Shown in pieces: positions 43,870 to 52,797 of a stretch of DNA of 64,000 nt. Location: assembly GCF_014873145.1 (NCBI RefSeq), contig NZ_JADBEK010000001.1, forward strand, positions 2,852,001 to 2,916,000, given 5' to 3'. The notes beneath the pieces were generated by a model. It worked only from the letters and a program-made list of their open reading frames with translations, was not told the DNA's origin and did no database searches. Position 1 is the first letter of the stretch; each line of letters starts with the position of its first letter. A program made the position numbers and the translations under genes. The DNA comes from Nonomuraea angiospora (GTDB lineage: Bacteria; Actinomycetota; Actinomycetes; Streptosporangiales; Streptosporangiaceae).

Positions 43870-46419
43870 TCACCACGTCTCCACCGTGCACGCGCCCTTG
43901 CGGACGCCCAGCTCGACCAGGTCCGTCTCCACCGCGGAGAGCGGATCGTCGAGCGGGATCCGGAACGTGCGGATCTGGCCCGGCCCGAAGTCGGCCGTGA
44001 GCCTGATCCGGGCCAGCGGGAGGTCGAGGGTCGCCAGGGCGGCCCGGCCCGTGGTCTCGACGGCCCTGACGACCAGGTCGCGCGGCGTGTCCTCGTGCAG
44101 CTTGACCGCGGTCACCATGACCTGGCCACCGCCGTCGTCCAGGTAGCCGCGCGCCGCGGGGAGCGGCCCGTCGTGGAAGCTCTCCAGCATCGCGCGCACC
44201 GGGGAGCCGAGCAGCGCGGCGCGGCGGGTGAGCCCGGCGGCGCGCCAGTCGCCCGCGTGCGGCACCAGCAGGTACGTGAACCGCTGCACCCCCTGGTCCT
44301 GGTAGGAGTAGTCGCCGTCCGGGTCGAGCAGGCGCGGGTCGTGCCAGGCGTAGACCGGGCTGCGCACGGCGGTGATGCCGATGCTGTGGCCGCGCCCGGG
44401 GCCGGGCGGGGAGACGTCGTAGCCGTGCTTGGCGTTGTTCACGACGGCCAGCCCCGCGCCGGCTCCCGACAGGTCGACCCACGACTGCGCGGGCTCTTCC
44501 GCGCCGTCGACCGGCCTGGTCAGGTGGCCGAACGGGATCTCGTACGTGGCCACCGGGCTCTCCAGCGCGACCGGGAAGCGCAGCTTCATCAGGTGGGCAC
44601 GCTCGCGCCAGTCGAGCGTGACCCGTACCTCCACCGCGTCGTCCCCGACGCCCAGGATGAACTCCTCGGCCATCGTGGAGCGGCCCCACTCGCGCTCGAC
44701 GCGGATGCGGGCCCGCAGCGGGCCGCTCTCGCGCAGCACCACGCGGGTCGTCCGCATCGCCTCGCCCGGCCAGTCGTAGGACACGACGCGGTGCCCCCAC
44801 GTGTCGGTCGGGTCCTCGCAGATCTGCGTGTGCTCGCCCTGCGCCCCGGCCACCAGGTCCACGCCGGTGCGCTTGTCGAGCAGGGCGGCCGGCCAGCCCG
44901 TCTCCGGGTCGATCTCCAGGCGGAGCACGTCGTTCTCGATGTGGTGCGCGGAGGCGGTCAGGCCGCTCGTGTACGGCGTCTCACCCTGGCGCAGCCGGTA
45001 GAGGCGGTAGCCCAGGGCGGGCAGCTCCGCCTGGAACACGGTGGCGCCGCGCCCCTTGTCGTCCGTGGTGGCGACCGACTGGGTGCGCTGGCAGGGGACG
45101 TCCTGACCGTCGGCGTCCACGACGCGCACGCCGGTGGGCGCGAGGCCGTACTGCATCTCGACCCGGGTCGTGACCGGCCACGGGTGCGGGTTGAAGACGA
45201 CCACCGGCTGGGTGCCGTCCTCCTGGGGGATGCCGATGTCGCGGGCGATCACGTTGTGCGCCCTGGTGATGATCCGCTTGGAGATCGCGACCGCCTCGCC
45301 GAGCTGGTCGCGGGCGTCGTCGTAGGCGGGCTCGATGGCCGAGCCGGGCAGCACGTCGTGGAACTGGTTGAACAGCACCTGCTTCCAGGCCCGCCCGAGC
45401 TCCTCGCGCGCGTCGTGGCCCGCGACGGCGGCCCAGCGTTCGGCCGACAGCAGGGCCGCCTGCGCCCTGCGCTGCCACTGCTTGATGCCCGAGTGCGAGG
45501 AGTAGCAGCCGGCCGCGTGGTGCTGCAGGTCCTCGCGCCACACGGGCAGCTCGGCCAGGCCCTGTTCGCCCAGGCGCTTGGCCATCTCGTCGAAGTAGCG
45601 GCGCGGCGAGGACATCGTGAGCTCGCCGAACGTGCCCATCCTGTCGTAGCGGTGGATGGACTCGATGTTCGCCTTGGTGGGGCCGCCTCCGTGGTTGCCC
45701 ACGCCGTAGAAGATCATCAGGTCGCCGAGCGAGCGGTCGAGCTGGCCGAGCGCCTTCTCGGTCTGTCCCGCGACCTCGCCGGGCGGGCTGCAGTACTCGA
45801 ACGGGATCCGGTACGCCAGCACGCGGCTGCCGTCGCGGCTCTCCCACCAGAACAGCGTGCCGGGCAGCTCGCTCTCGTGCGGTCCCGGGCGCAGGAAGCA
45901 GTAGGAGTCCATGCCCTGGCCGCGCAGGATCGCGGGCAGCATGGCGTGGTGGCCGAACGGGTCGACGTTCATGCCGACCGTGGCGGTGACCCCGAACTTC
46001 TCCTTGAGGTAGCGCTGGCCGTACAGGCCCTGGCGGGCGAACGACTCCCCCGACGGCAGGTTGCAGTCGGGCTCCACCCACCAGCCGCCGACGTTGACCC
46101 ACCGGCCCTCGGCGACCCGCTCGCGGATCCGGGCGAACAGCTCGGGATCCGACTCCTCCACCCACGACAGCAGGACGACCTGGTCGCAGGTGAAGACGAA
46201 GTCGGGGTACTCGTCCATGCGGTGGATCGCCGACCAGAACGTCGCCCGCGCCTCCTGGTAGCCCTCCTGCCACGGCCACAGCCACACCGGGTCGAGGTGG
46301 GCGTTCCCGATCATGTGCAGGGTGCGGTCGGGGGTGGCCGCCGGCCTCGGCGCCCTCGGGAGCCCGCGCGGCTGGCTGCCGGAGGGGGCGTTGGACATGG
46401 GGGCGGGCCGGCTCTTCAT
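43870..46419 (-). CDS. GH38-type alpha-mannosidase
   Basis: An 849-residue glycosidase starting at ATG 46419, overlapping the stop of the SIS gene (ATGA). Zinc-site motif HLDPVWLWPW (His41, Asp43) and nucleophile motif NVDPFGHH (Asp153) are those of GH38 alpha-mannosidases, as is GGWWVEPDCN. No signal peptide is seen, so it acts on imported mannosides. It should release mannose from alpha-linked oligomannosides. As the last gene of a ROK-SIS-GH38 operon it links mannoside hydrolysis to phosphorylation and isomerisation. Confidence 0.9.
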   Translation of the reverse strand: MKSRPAPMSNAPSGSQPRGLPRAPRPAATPDRTLHMIGNAHLDPVWLWPWQEGYQEARATFWSAIHRMDEYPDFVFTCDQVVLLSWVEESDPELFARIRERVAEGRWVNVGGWWVEPDCNLPSGESFARQGLYGQRYLKEKFGVTATVGMNVDPFGHHAMLPAILRGQGMDSYCFLRPGPHESELPGTLFWWESRDGSRVLAYRIPFEYCSPPGEVAGQTEKALGQLDRSLGDLMIFYGVGNHGGGPTKANIESIHRYDRMGTFGELTMSSPRRYFDEMAKRLGEQGLAELPVWREDLQHHAAGCYSSHSGIKQWQRRAQAALLSAERWAAVAGHDAREELGRAWKQVLFNQFHDVLPGSAIEPAYDDARDQLGEAVAISKRIITRAHNVIARDIGIPQEDGTQPVVVFNPHPWPVTTRVEMQYGLAPTGVRVVDADGQDVPCQRTQSVATTDDKGRGATVFQAELPALGYRLYRLRQGETPYTSGLTASAHHIENDVLRLEIDPETGWPAALLDKRTGVDLVAGAQGEHTQICEDPTDTWGHRVVSYDWPGEAMRTTRVVLRESGPLRARIRVEREWGRSTMAEEFILGVGDDAVEVRVTLDWRERAHLMKLRFPVALESPVATYEIPFGHLTRPVDGAEEPAQSWVDLSGAGAGLAVVNNAKHGYDVSPPGPGRGHSIGITAVRSPVYAWHDPRLLDPDGDYSYQDQGVQRFTYLLVPHAGDWRAAGLTRRAALLGSPVRAMLESFHDGPLPAARGYLDDGGGQVMVTAVKLHEDTPRDLVVRAVETTGRAALATLDLPLARIRLTADFGPGQIRTFRIPLDDPLSAVETDLVELGVRKGACTVETW

Positions 46420-47129
46420 GCGGCCGCCCATGCGTCGACCTTCTCACTGATCATGTGCAGCATCAGTGTGTGGATCTCCTGGATGCGCGGGGTCTCGGAG
46501 GAGGGGGCTAGGAGGAGGCGGTCGGCGAACCTCGCCGCGGCGCCGCCGTCGCCGCCGCCGAACAGTACCGTGACCGCGCCATTGGTCTGTGCGGTCTCCA
46601 GCGCGCTGACCACGTTCGGGGAGTTGCCGCTGGTGGTGAACGCGGCCACGACGTCGCCCGGGCGGGCCAGGGCTCTGATCTGCCTGGCGAAGACGTCCTC
46701 GTAGGAGTAGTCGTTGGCGATGCACGTCATGACGGTGGCGTCGGTCGTGAGCGTCACGGCGGGGAGCGGGCGGCGGTCGCGCTTGTAGTGGCCGACCAGC
46801 TCGCCGGTGAGGTGCTGGGCGTCGGCCGCGCTGCCGCCGTTGCCGAGGGTGTAAAGGGTGCCGCCGTGGGTGAACGCCTCGATGAGCAGGTCCGCGGCGG
46901 CCTCCACGGCGGGCAGCAGCGCCGTCACGCCCCGGGCGGCGCTGATGTGGGCCTCGACCTGCTCGGCCAGCACGGAGGCCAACCCCGCCGCCGTCTCCCG
47001 AGCCGGGTCCGGCGCGGCTTCGGGGAGGGACGTGCGCCCGTTCGGGGCGGATCCGCGTCTGAGGGACGGATGCCGGGAGGCGGGGATCGCGTCCGGCGGG
47101 GACACGGGCAGGAAGATCGGGTCAGGCAT
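46416..47129 (-). CDS. SIS-domain sugar-phosphate isomerase (GmhA/phosphosugar type)
   Basis: A 237-residue protein starting at ATG 47129 inside the end of the ROK gene. The SIS core has GNGGSAADAQHLTGELVG, TTSGNSPNVVSAL and SSETPRIQEIHTLMLH; the GNGGSA and TSGNS motifs match GmhA-like sedoheptulose-phosphate isomerases. About 60 extra N-terminal residues are Pro/Arg-rich and of unknown role. In this operon it may isomerise a hexosamine or hexose phosphate from the ROK kinase rather than make heptose; this is inference from context. Confidence 0.8.
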   Translation of the reverse strand: MPDPIFLPVSPPDAIPASRHPSLRRGSAPNGRTSLPEAAPDPARETAAGLASVLAEQVEAHISAARGVTALLPAVEAAADLLIEAFTHGGTLYTLGNGGSAADAQHLTGELVGHYKRDRRPLPAVTLTTDATVMTCIANDYSYEDVFARQIRALARPGDVVAAFTTSGNSPNVVSALETAQTNGAVTVLFGGGDGGAAARFADRLLLAPSSETPRIQEIHTLMLHMISEKVDAWAAA

Positions 47130-48090
47130 GGGACTTCCCTGAGGCAAGAAGGTCGTGGGCCACGGCGCCGGCGCCCACGACGCCGACGCCGGCTCCGAGC
47201 CGGGACAGCTCGATGCGGGCGGTGCGGGCGGCGGGAGGCATGGCGTCCCGGGCGACGGCCACGCGGACGGGATCGAGGAGCCGGGCGCCGGAACGGGTCA
47301 CGCCCCCGCCGAGGACGACGAGCTCCGGCTCGAACGCGTTCACCAGATCCGTGATCGCGCTGCCGAGCGCCCATGTGGTCTCGTTCCACACCTCGGTCGC
47401 GAGCGCGTCACCGGCCTCGGTGGCGTGGAAGACGTCCTCGGCCGTCGGGAGCTCGATCGCGGAGAGGGACGAGGCGCGGCCGGCGGCGAGGGCCTCGCGG
47501 GCGCGCTGGGCGATCGCGGTGCCGGACGCGTACGCCTCCAGGCAGCCGAGACGGCCGCACGAGCACCTGCGCCCGCCCGGCCGGACCATGACGTGTCCCA
47601 GCTCGCCGCCGTTGCCGGCGGCGCCCCGGTGCAGGCGGCCGCCGATGACGGACCCGCCGCCGACGCCCGTCGAGATCGTGAGGTAGAGCATCGTGGCGGT
47701 GCCGAGGCCCGCGCCGTACCGGAACTCGCCGAGGGTGGCGGCCGTGGCATCGTTCTCAAGCGCGGCGGGCACGCCGAACTCCCGCGCCGCCATGGGGCCC
47801 ACCGGGACGTCGATCCAGCCCGGCAGGTGCGGCGGGCATTCCAGCACGCCGGCCGCGGCGTCCAGCGGCCCGCCGCAGGAGATGCCGACGGCTGCCACCT
47901 CGGGCCGCCCGGCCTCGGCGACGGACTTCCTGCCCAGGTCGAACAGCCTGGCCAGGACCGGCAGCGGCCCCTCCTCCCTGAGGGTGGGGGTGACCTGCCA
48001 GCCGTGGATCCGTCCGTCGCCCGTGACCACACCCGCGGCGAGCTTGGTGCCGCCGATGTCCAGTGACAGAACGGGACGATCGTGCTCCAT
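47122..48090 (-). CDS. ROK-family sugar kinase
   Basis: A 322-residue protein starting at ATG 48090 with GGAGGT upstream. ATP site DIGGTKLAAG (residues 10-19) and ROK zinc motif CSCGRLGCLE (C-x-C-G-x-x-G-C-x-E) are complete, and GNGGELGH carries the catalytic-type residues. No HTH is present, so it is a kinase and not a repressor. It likely phosphorylates mannose, glucose or N-acetylmannosamine/glucosamine produced by the GH38 and GH84 enzymes nearby. A LacI-type site lies 38 bases upstream. Confidence 0.9.
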   Translation of the reverse strand: MEHDRPVLSLDIGGTKLAAGVVTGDGRIHGWQVTPTLREEGPLPVLARLFDLGRKSVAEAGRPEVAAVGISCGGPLDAAAGVLECPPHLPGWIDVPVGPMAAREFGVPAALENDATAATLGEFRYGAGLGTATMLYLTISTGVGGGSVIGGRLHRGAAGNGGELGHVMVRPGGRRCSCGRLGCLEAYASGTAIAQRAREALAAGRASSLSAIELPTAEDVFHATEAGDALATEVWNETTWALGSAITDLVNAFEPELVVLGGGVTRSGARLLDPVRVAVARDAMPPAARTARIELSRLGAGVGVVGAGAVAHDLLASGKSHA

Positions 48091-48127
48091 AGGACCTCCG
48101 GCCGGAACGAGCGCCGCGCGAGAGGCT

Positions 48128-48145
48128 TGTGACATCGTTCCCACA
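48128..48145. promoter_or_regulatory. LacI-type operator candidate 1
   Basis: TGTGACATCGTTCCCACA lies 38 bases before the ROK start. The framework TGTG-NN-ANCGTT-NN-CACA is shared with candidate 3, and ATCGTTCCCACA is identical to candidate 2. Confidence 0.7.
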
Positions 48146-48200
48146 CGGGGATCCTAGGGCGCGCTTTCCCTACGGGTCAACGCGCCTGATGGGTGAAATG

Positions 48201-49241
48201 TCAGATCGTGGGGGGCGGTGCGGTGGATTCGCGGACGACGAGCCGCACCCCCAGCACGGTGGTGACCGAGTCGGCGTCCGGCATCTCGATGCGCTCATCC
48301 AGCCTGCGCACGGCGGTCGCGCCCAGGTTGAACGTGTCCTGGGCGACGGCGCTGACCTGGGGCGAGACCATGCTCATCCACGGCGCGTCGTCGAAGGCCA
48401 CGAGGCTGATCTCCTCGGGCGCGCGCAGCCCGAGCTCGCCGATCGCTCGCCACACGCCCTCGGCGAGCACGTTGTTGGCGGCGAAGACGGCCGTGGGCCG
48501 GTCTGGCCCCGACAGCATGTCGAGCGCCCGGCGCCGCGAGTCGGCCACGTCCCAGCCCGACGCGACGACCAGGTCGGGATCGACCTTGATGTCGGCCGCG
48601 CCGAGCGCCTCCAGGTAGCCGTGGTAGCGCTCGTAGCCGGTGGTCCAGTCGGTCTCGTCGATGAACAGCGCGATCCTGCGATGGCCCAGCTCGACCAGGT
48701 GGGCGGTGGCGGTGCGGGCGCCGACGCGGTTGCCGACCACGACGCCGTCGGTGGAGCCCGCCGCGAACTGCCGGTCCACCTCGACGACCGGGATGCCGTG
48801 GGAGTTGAGATAGGTGGACACGGCCGGGGAGTTGGGCGTCACGATCGCCCCGGCCACCCTGAGCGCGACGAGCGCCTCGGCGGCCTCGCTCTCCGTCCCG
48901 GCCGACAGGCTCGTGTCCGCCAGCACCATCGTGTAGCCGCGCTCGCGGGCCTCCCTGCTGGCCCCCGCGGCCAGCTCCGCGTAGAACGGGTTGCGCAGGT
49001 CGCTCACCAGCACGCCGACCGACCTGCTCACCTGCTGTTTGAGCGTGCGGGCCATCACGTCGGGCACGTAGCCGAGCTCGGCCGCCGCCCTCAGGACGCG
49101 CTCGCGTACGTCGCTGGCGGCGTAGCCGCGCCCGGTCAGGGCCCGCGAGACGGTGGAGCGCGAGACTCCGGCGGCCTCCGCCACGTCCTTGATCGTGGGC
49201 CGCCGGGAACGGCTGAGAGGGCTTTGCCGCTCTGTGGTCAT
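48201..49241 (-). CDS. LacI-family repressor of the glycan locus
   Basis: A 346-residue regulator starting at ATG 49241. An N-terminal LacI HTH is seen at residues 15-40 (TIKDVAEAAGVSRSTVSRAL), then a sugar-binding periplasmic-like core (VGVLVSDLRNPFYAEL, VFAANNVLAEGV, FDDAPWMSM). The start overlaps the stop of the tandem metallo-beta-lactamase gene. Sites upstream of ROK, GH84 and the binding protein share a TGTG..ACGTT/TCGTT..CACA pattern, the expected type for this family, so it probably controls all three transcripts. The inducer is probably a phosphorylated or free sugar from the substrate. Confidence 0.9.
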   Translation of the reverse strand: MTTERQSPLSRSRRPTIKDVAEAAGVSRSTVSRALTGRGYAASDVRERVLRAAAELGYVPDVMARTLKQQVSRSVGVLVSDLRNPFYAELAAGASREARERGYTMVLADTSLSAGTESEAAEALVALRVAGAIVTPNSPAVSTYLNSHGIPVVEVDRQFAAGSTDGVVVGNRVGARTATAHLVELGHRRIALFIDETDWTTGYERYHGYLEALGAADIKVDPDLVVASGWDVADSRRRALDMLSGPDRPTAVFAANNVLAEGVWRAIGELGLRAPEEISLVAFDDAPWMSMVSPQVSAVAQDTFNLGATAVRRLDERIEMPDADSVTTVLGVRLVVRESTAPPPTI

Positions 49242-51082
49242 CGAATCCCTTCCCCGACCACGTCGACCAGCGCCTCCGCGTGCTGCCCGAGGCGCAGATC
49301 GCCGATGGTCAAGTCGACTGCGAGGCGAACGCGGCGTCGCGGCACGACGTCCGCGCCAAGACGGAGATGTACCTGCTCCATACCCCCTCCGGGCAGCCTT
49401 AGCGTCACAGGGCCTGGTTCGCGGCGCCAGCCCGGCGGGACGACCGGCTCGATGGTGGCCACGGCCTTGTCCGGCCACGGGTTGCGCACGGTGGCCGTCA
49501 GCGTGAGCTCGCCGCCTGCCGGGACGCTCGCGTAGTAGGGCGTCAGGCGGCACAGCACGCCGTCGGCCCCCAGGTCGAGCCGATCGAGCGGGAGCAGGTC
49601 GTGGTGGAGCGCGACCAGCTCCTCGCCGCGCGCGGTCAGCAGGTGCAGGTAGTCGTCGTCCACCCAGCGGGGCCGCCAGTGGCCGCTGACCATCAGGTCC
49701 GGGCGCAGGCGGCGGTAGAGCGCGGCGCTCTTCCGGTAGTCCTCGATCTGGAACCTGTTCTTGTACTGAAAATTCAGGATCTCCTGGCGTTCGTCCGGGA
49801 TGCCCATCCCGTCCTGCTGATCGCCGGTGACGAGCACCCGGTGCCCGTCCACCTCGAACTCGTACGCCGCCGCGAACAACGTGTGCCCCGGCAGGTCGTG
49901 CACGGTGATCTCGTACTCGCGCCAGCGCACCGTCTCGCCCAGGCCGAGCACCCGGTCGGCCGGGATGGGCTCGAACCACTGGCACGGCAGGTCGTGGTGG
50001 AGCGGCGTGGCCAGGATGGGGGCGATGTGGGCGGGCGCCCAGATCTCGGTGCCCTCGACGTCGCGCAGCAGCGGCATGCCCGCCACGTGGTCGTCGTGGT
50101 AATGGGTGGGCAGGGCGACCTCGACGCTCGTGACGCCGTAGTGCTCGCGCAGGGCGGGCAGGGAGGCCAGCCAGGGGCGGCGGGCCGCGCGGGAGGTGTT
50201 GTGCACCAGGCCGGTGGTCATGTCGTACCCGAAGTCGAACACCATGGCCGCGCCGGACTCCGACAGCAGCACGTAGCTGTAGGACTGGCTGCTCCTGTTC
50301 ATGAGCAGGTGGGAGGTCACCTGGACGAAGGGGTTGGCCAGGAGTCCCTTGACGTCCCAGGGGTGGGGGCGGCGGAAGTCGACGTAGCGCTGCATGGCGG
50401 TGGAGAGCCGCTCGAGGGCGTCCTGCGGGTCGGTCATCGGCTCGCCGTGCGACGGCAGTAACACGCCGACCTCCTCCCGCCGGAGCAGCTCGGAGCTCAG
50501 GATGACCATGGCGGGGCCCTCGTTCTCGGTGTACGACCACTGGGTGGCCGCCAGCGACCACACCTTTCCCGGGGCGTAGATCAGATCACCGGTGAACGCG
50601 ACCTGCCCGACGATGTACGTCACGGAGCCGGGGGTGTGTCCCGGGGTGGGCAGGACCCGTACGTCTATCCCGCCGTAGTTCGCCGTCCGGTATTCGGGCA
50701 CGACGCCGTCGACCGGCACCGGGTCGAGCAGCGAGAACCGGTCGTCGCGCAGGTCGTAGTCGTTGCTGAGCTGCCGGCCCGCCCACATCTCGTCGACCCG
50801 CTCGAACAGCTCGCGCTCGACGGGCGGCACGTGGACCCGCACGCCCGCCTCGACGGCCCGGTGCAGTCCTTGCGCCTGGTCACGGTGGTGGTGCGTCATC
50901 AGGACGTCGGTGAGACGGTCGAGGCCGAGCTCGTCGAGGAGGTCCAGCACGCGGCCCGAACCGAAGTCGACGGCGATCCCCGTGCGCTCCTCCCCGCCGA
51001 CGGGAGCGGCGATGACGTAGACGTTGCAGGTGTCCGCTATGCGGAACACACCGGGGACAACTTCGGTCACATGGGGGCTCAC
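49238..51082 (-). CDS. Tandem metallo-beta-lactamase-fold protein
   Basis: About 614 residues. Domain 1 has the metal motif THHHRDQ and GDLIYAPG; domain 2 has THYHDDHVAGM and GDQQDG. Each repeats the HxHxD(H) pattern with later His/Asp ligands, so two complete MBL-fold hydrolase domains are present. The C-terminal 100 residues form an Ig-like beta domain (TATVRNPWPDKAV) of the type found in carbohydrate-active enzymes. GTG 51082 is the chosen start because the only upstream in-frame start (TTG 51115) lies in the LacI site; no strong ribosome site is seen. A lactonase or sugar-ester hydrolase role is plausible; the substrate is unknown. Co-transcribed with LacI. Confidence 0.75.
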   Translation of the reverse strand: MSPHVTEVVPGVFRIADTCNVYVIAAPVGGEERTGIAVDFGSGRVLDLLDELGLDRLTDVLMTHHHRDQAQGLHRAVEAGVRVHVPPVERELFERVDEMWAGRQLSNDYDLRDDRFSLLDPVPVDGVVPEYRTANYGGIDVRVLPTPGHTPGSVTYIVGQVAFTGDLIYAPGKVWSLAATQWSYTENEGPAMVILSSELLRREEVGVLLPSHGEPMTDPQDALERLSTAMQRYVDFRRPHPWDVKGLLANPFVQVTSHLLMNRSSQSYSYVLLSESGAAMVFDFGYDMTTGLVHNTSRAARRPWLASLPALREHYGVTSVEVALPTHYHDDHVAGMPLLRDVEGTEIWAPAHIAPILATPLHHDLPCQWFEPIPADRVLGLGETVRWREYEITVHDLPGHTLFAAAYEFEVDGHRVLVTGDQQDGMGIPDERQEILNFQYKNRFQIEDYRKSAALYRRLRPDLMVSGHWRPRWVDDDYLHLLTARGEELVALHHDLLPLDRLDLGADGVLCRLTPYYASVPAGGELTLTATVRNPWPDKAVATIEPVVPPGWRREPGPVTLRLPGGGMEQVHLRLGADVVPRRRVRLAVDLTIGDLRLGQHAEALVDVVGEGIR

Positions 51083-51096
51083 AAGGCGCGATTCTA

Positions 51097-51114
51097 TCCG
51101 GTATCGTTCCCACA
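51097..51114. promoter_or_regulatory. LacI-type operator candidate 2
   Basis: TCCGGTATCGTTCCCACA directly precedes the GH84 ATG at 51115, between the divergent tandem-MBL and GH84 genes. ATCGTTCCCACA is identical to candidate 1; the left half is weaker. Bound repressor would block both genes. Confidence 0.6.
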
Positions 51115-52797
51115 ATGGATCCCCTGGACTGGATCGTTCCCCTTCCCAAGAAGGCCGCCCTCGGCCCCTCGCACGTCGATCTGACCAGGTGCCGCATCCA
51201 GGGCGCCCCCGCCGCGACCACCGCCCTGACCGCCTTGCGCACCGCCCTCACCCCGGCCCCCGACACCGGGAGCGTGGTCATCGAGGTGCGGATCGACGCC
51301 GGGGCCGAGCTGCCGCCGGAGGGCTACACGCTGACCGCCGGCGAGGCCGGCGTGGTGATCGTCGGGGCGGACCCCGGCGGCGCGTTCTACGGGGCGCAGA
51401 CGCTGCTCGCCCTCTTGGCGACCCCCTGCGACGAGCACCGGGCGTGCGTGCCGGAGTCCGATGTGCGCGACTGGCCCGACCTGCCGCTCCGGGGCACCAT
51501 CGAGGGCTTCTACGGCACCCCGTGGACGCACGCCGACCGCATGGAACACCTGCGCTTCTCCGCCAGGCACAAGCTCAACGCCTACGTGTACGCCCCCAAG
51601 GACGACCCGTTCCACCGGGAGCGGTGGCGGGAGCCGTACCCGGCGGAGGAGCTGGCGAGGCTGGGCGAGCTGGTCGCGGAGGCGGCGGCGCAGCACGTGA
51701 GGTTCGTGTTCGCGCTGAGCCCGGGCCTGTCGATGGTCTACAGCGACCCGGCCGAGCGGGCGGCGCTGCGGGCCAAGGCTGAGCAGGTGTGGGAGGTGGG
51801 CGTGCGGGAGTTCGCGCTGCTCTTCGACGACATCCCACCCGAGCTGCGGCACGAGCCCGACCGGGAGGCGTTCGGCACGGAGGAGGGGGCGAGCGCGCGG
51901 GCTCACGCGGCCGTCTGCCGGGACTTCGCCGGCCGCTTCCTCGCGCCGCGCGGCGCGGACCGGCCGCTGACCATGGTGCCCACCGACTACGCCGGGACCG
52001 GGCGGACGCCCTATCGCGACCTGCTGTCGGAGGAGCTGCCGCAGGACGTGCTGGTCTGGTGGACCGGGTCCGACATCGTGGTGGGCGAGATCACGGCGTA
52101 CGACATGACCGCCGCGGCCGCCTCCTACGGGCACCGCGTCACCCTGTGGGACAACTTCCCGGTCAACGACTTCGACCCCTCCCGGGTCTTCCTCGGGCCG
52201 CTGGCCGGGCGGGCGACCGACCTGGACTCCGTGCCGCTGGAGGGCATCACGGCCAACCCGATGGTGGAGGCGGCGGCCTCCCGGCTGGCGCTGACGACGG
52301 TGGCCGACTACGCGTGGCACCTGGCGGCCTACGATCCGGCCCGCTCGCACCGGCGGGCGGTGCGGCTGCTGCCCGGCGCGGCCGAGCTGCTGCCGCTGGT
52401 GGAGGCCTGCTCGTCGTGGCCGCCCGGCGACGACCAGAGCCCGGCCCTGACCGCCCTGTGCGCCGCCGCCCTGGAGGGAACGGCGCAACCGCTCCGAGCC
52501 GAGCTGACCCGCCTGGCGAGCCTGCCCACGGACGTCCCCGGCCCGTTCGCCGCGGAGCTGGCCCCGTGGGTGTCGGCCGCCAAGGACGTGGCCGCCGCGG
52601 GCCTGGCGGCCCTCGACCTGCTCGCCGAGACGCCGCCCTCCCCGGACGGCGGGCGGACCGCCGTCGAGCGGGCCCTCGAGCGGGCCGAGGCGCACAAGGC
52701 GAACGTGCTGCGCGGCGTCATCCCGCCGTTCGTGCGAGCGGTGCTGGACCGCCGGGCCACCACCAGTCCGCCACGCGACGGAGGTCCTCTCCGCTGA
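51115..52797 (+). CDS. GH84 beta-N-acetylglucosaminidase
   Basis: A 560-residue protein. RGTIEGFYGTPW matches the GH84 hallmark, and LLFDDIPPE carries the catalytic Asp pair (Asp238, Asp239), as in O-GlcNAcase and bacterial hexosaminidases. The N-terminal 120 residues form the usual alpha/beta support domain. No signal peptide is visible, so it cleaves imported GlcNAc-containing oligosaccharides in the cytosol. It is the only rightward gene of the locus; the 3' end overlaps the GH36-like gene by 80 bases. Substrate-assisted catalysis would give GlcNAc for the ROK/SIS steps. Confidence 0.9.
   Translation: MDPLDWIVPLPKKAALGPSHVDLTRCRIQGAPAATTALTALRTALTPAPDTGSVVIEVRIDAGAELPPEGYTLTAGEAGVVIVGADPGGAFYGAQTLLALLATPCDEHRACVPESDVRDWPDLPLRGTIEGFYGTPWTHADRMEHLRFSARHKLNAYVYAPKDDPFHRERWREPYPAEELARLGELVAEAAAQHVRFVFALSPGLSMVYSDPAERAALRAKAEQVWEVGVREFALLFDDIPPELRHEPDREAFGTEEGASARAHAAVCRDFAGRFLAPRGADRPLTMVPTDYAGTGRTPYRDLLSEELPQDVLVWWTGSDIVVGEITAYDMTAAAASYGHRVTLWDNFPVNDFDPSRVFLGPLAGRATDLDSVPLEGITANPMVEAAASRLALTTVADYAWHLAAYDPARSHRRAVRLLPGAAELLPLVEACSSWPPGDDQSPALTALCAAALEGTAQPLRAELTRLASLPTDVPGPFAAELAPWVSAAKDVAAAGLAALDLLAETPPSPDGGRTAVERALERAEAHKANVLRGVIPPFVRAVLDRRATTSPPRDGGPLR

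Noticed and set aside
51083..51115. TTG 51115 as start of the tandem MBL protein
   Set aside because: It lies inside the LacI-type site and overlaps the divergent GH84 start; a start at GTG 51082 is more economical, though the ribosome site is weak.
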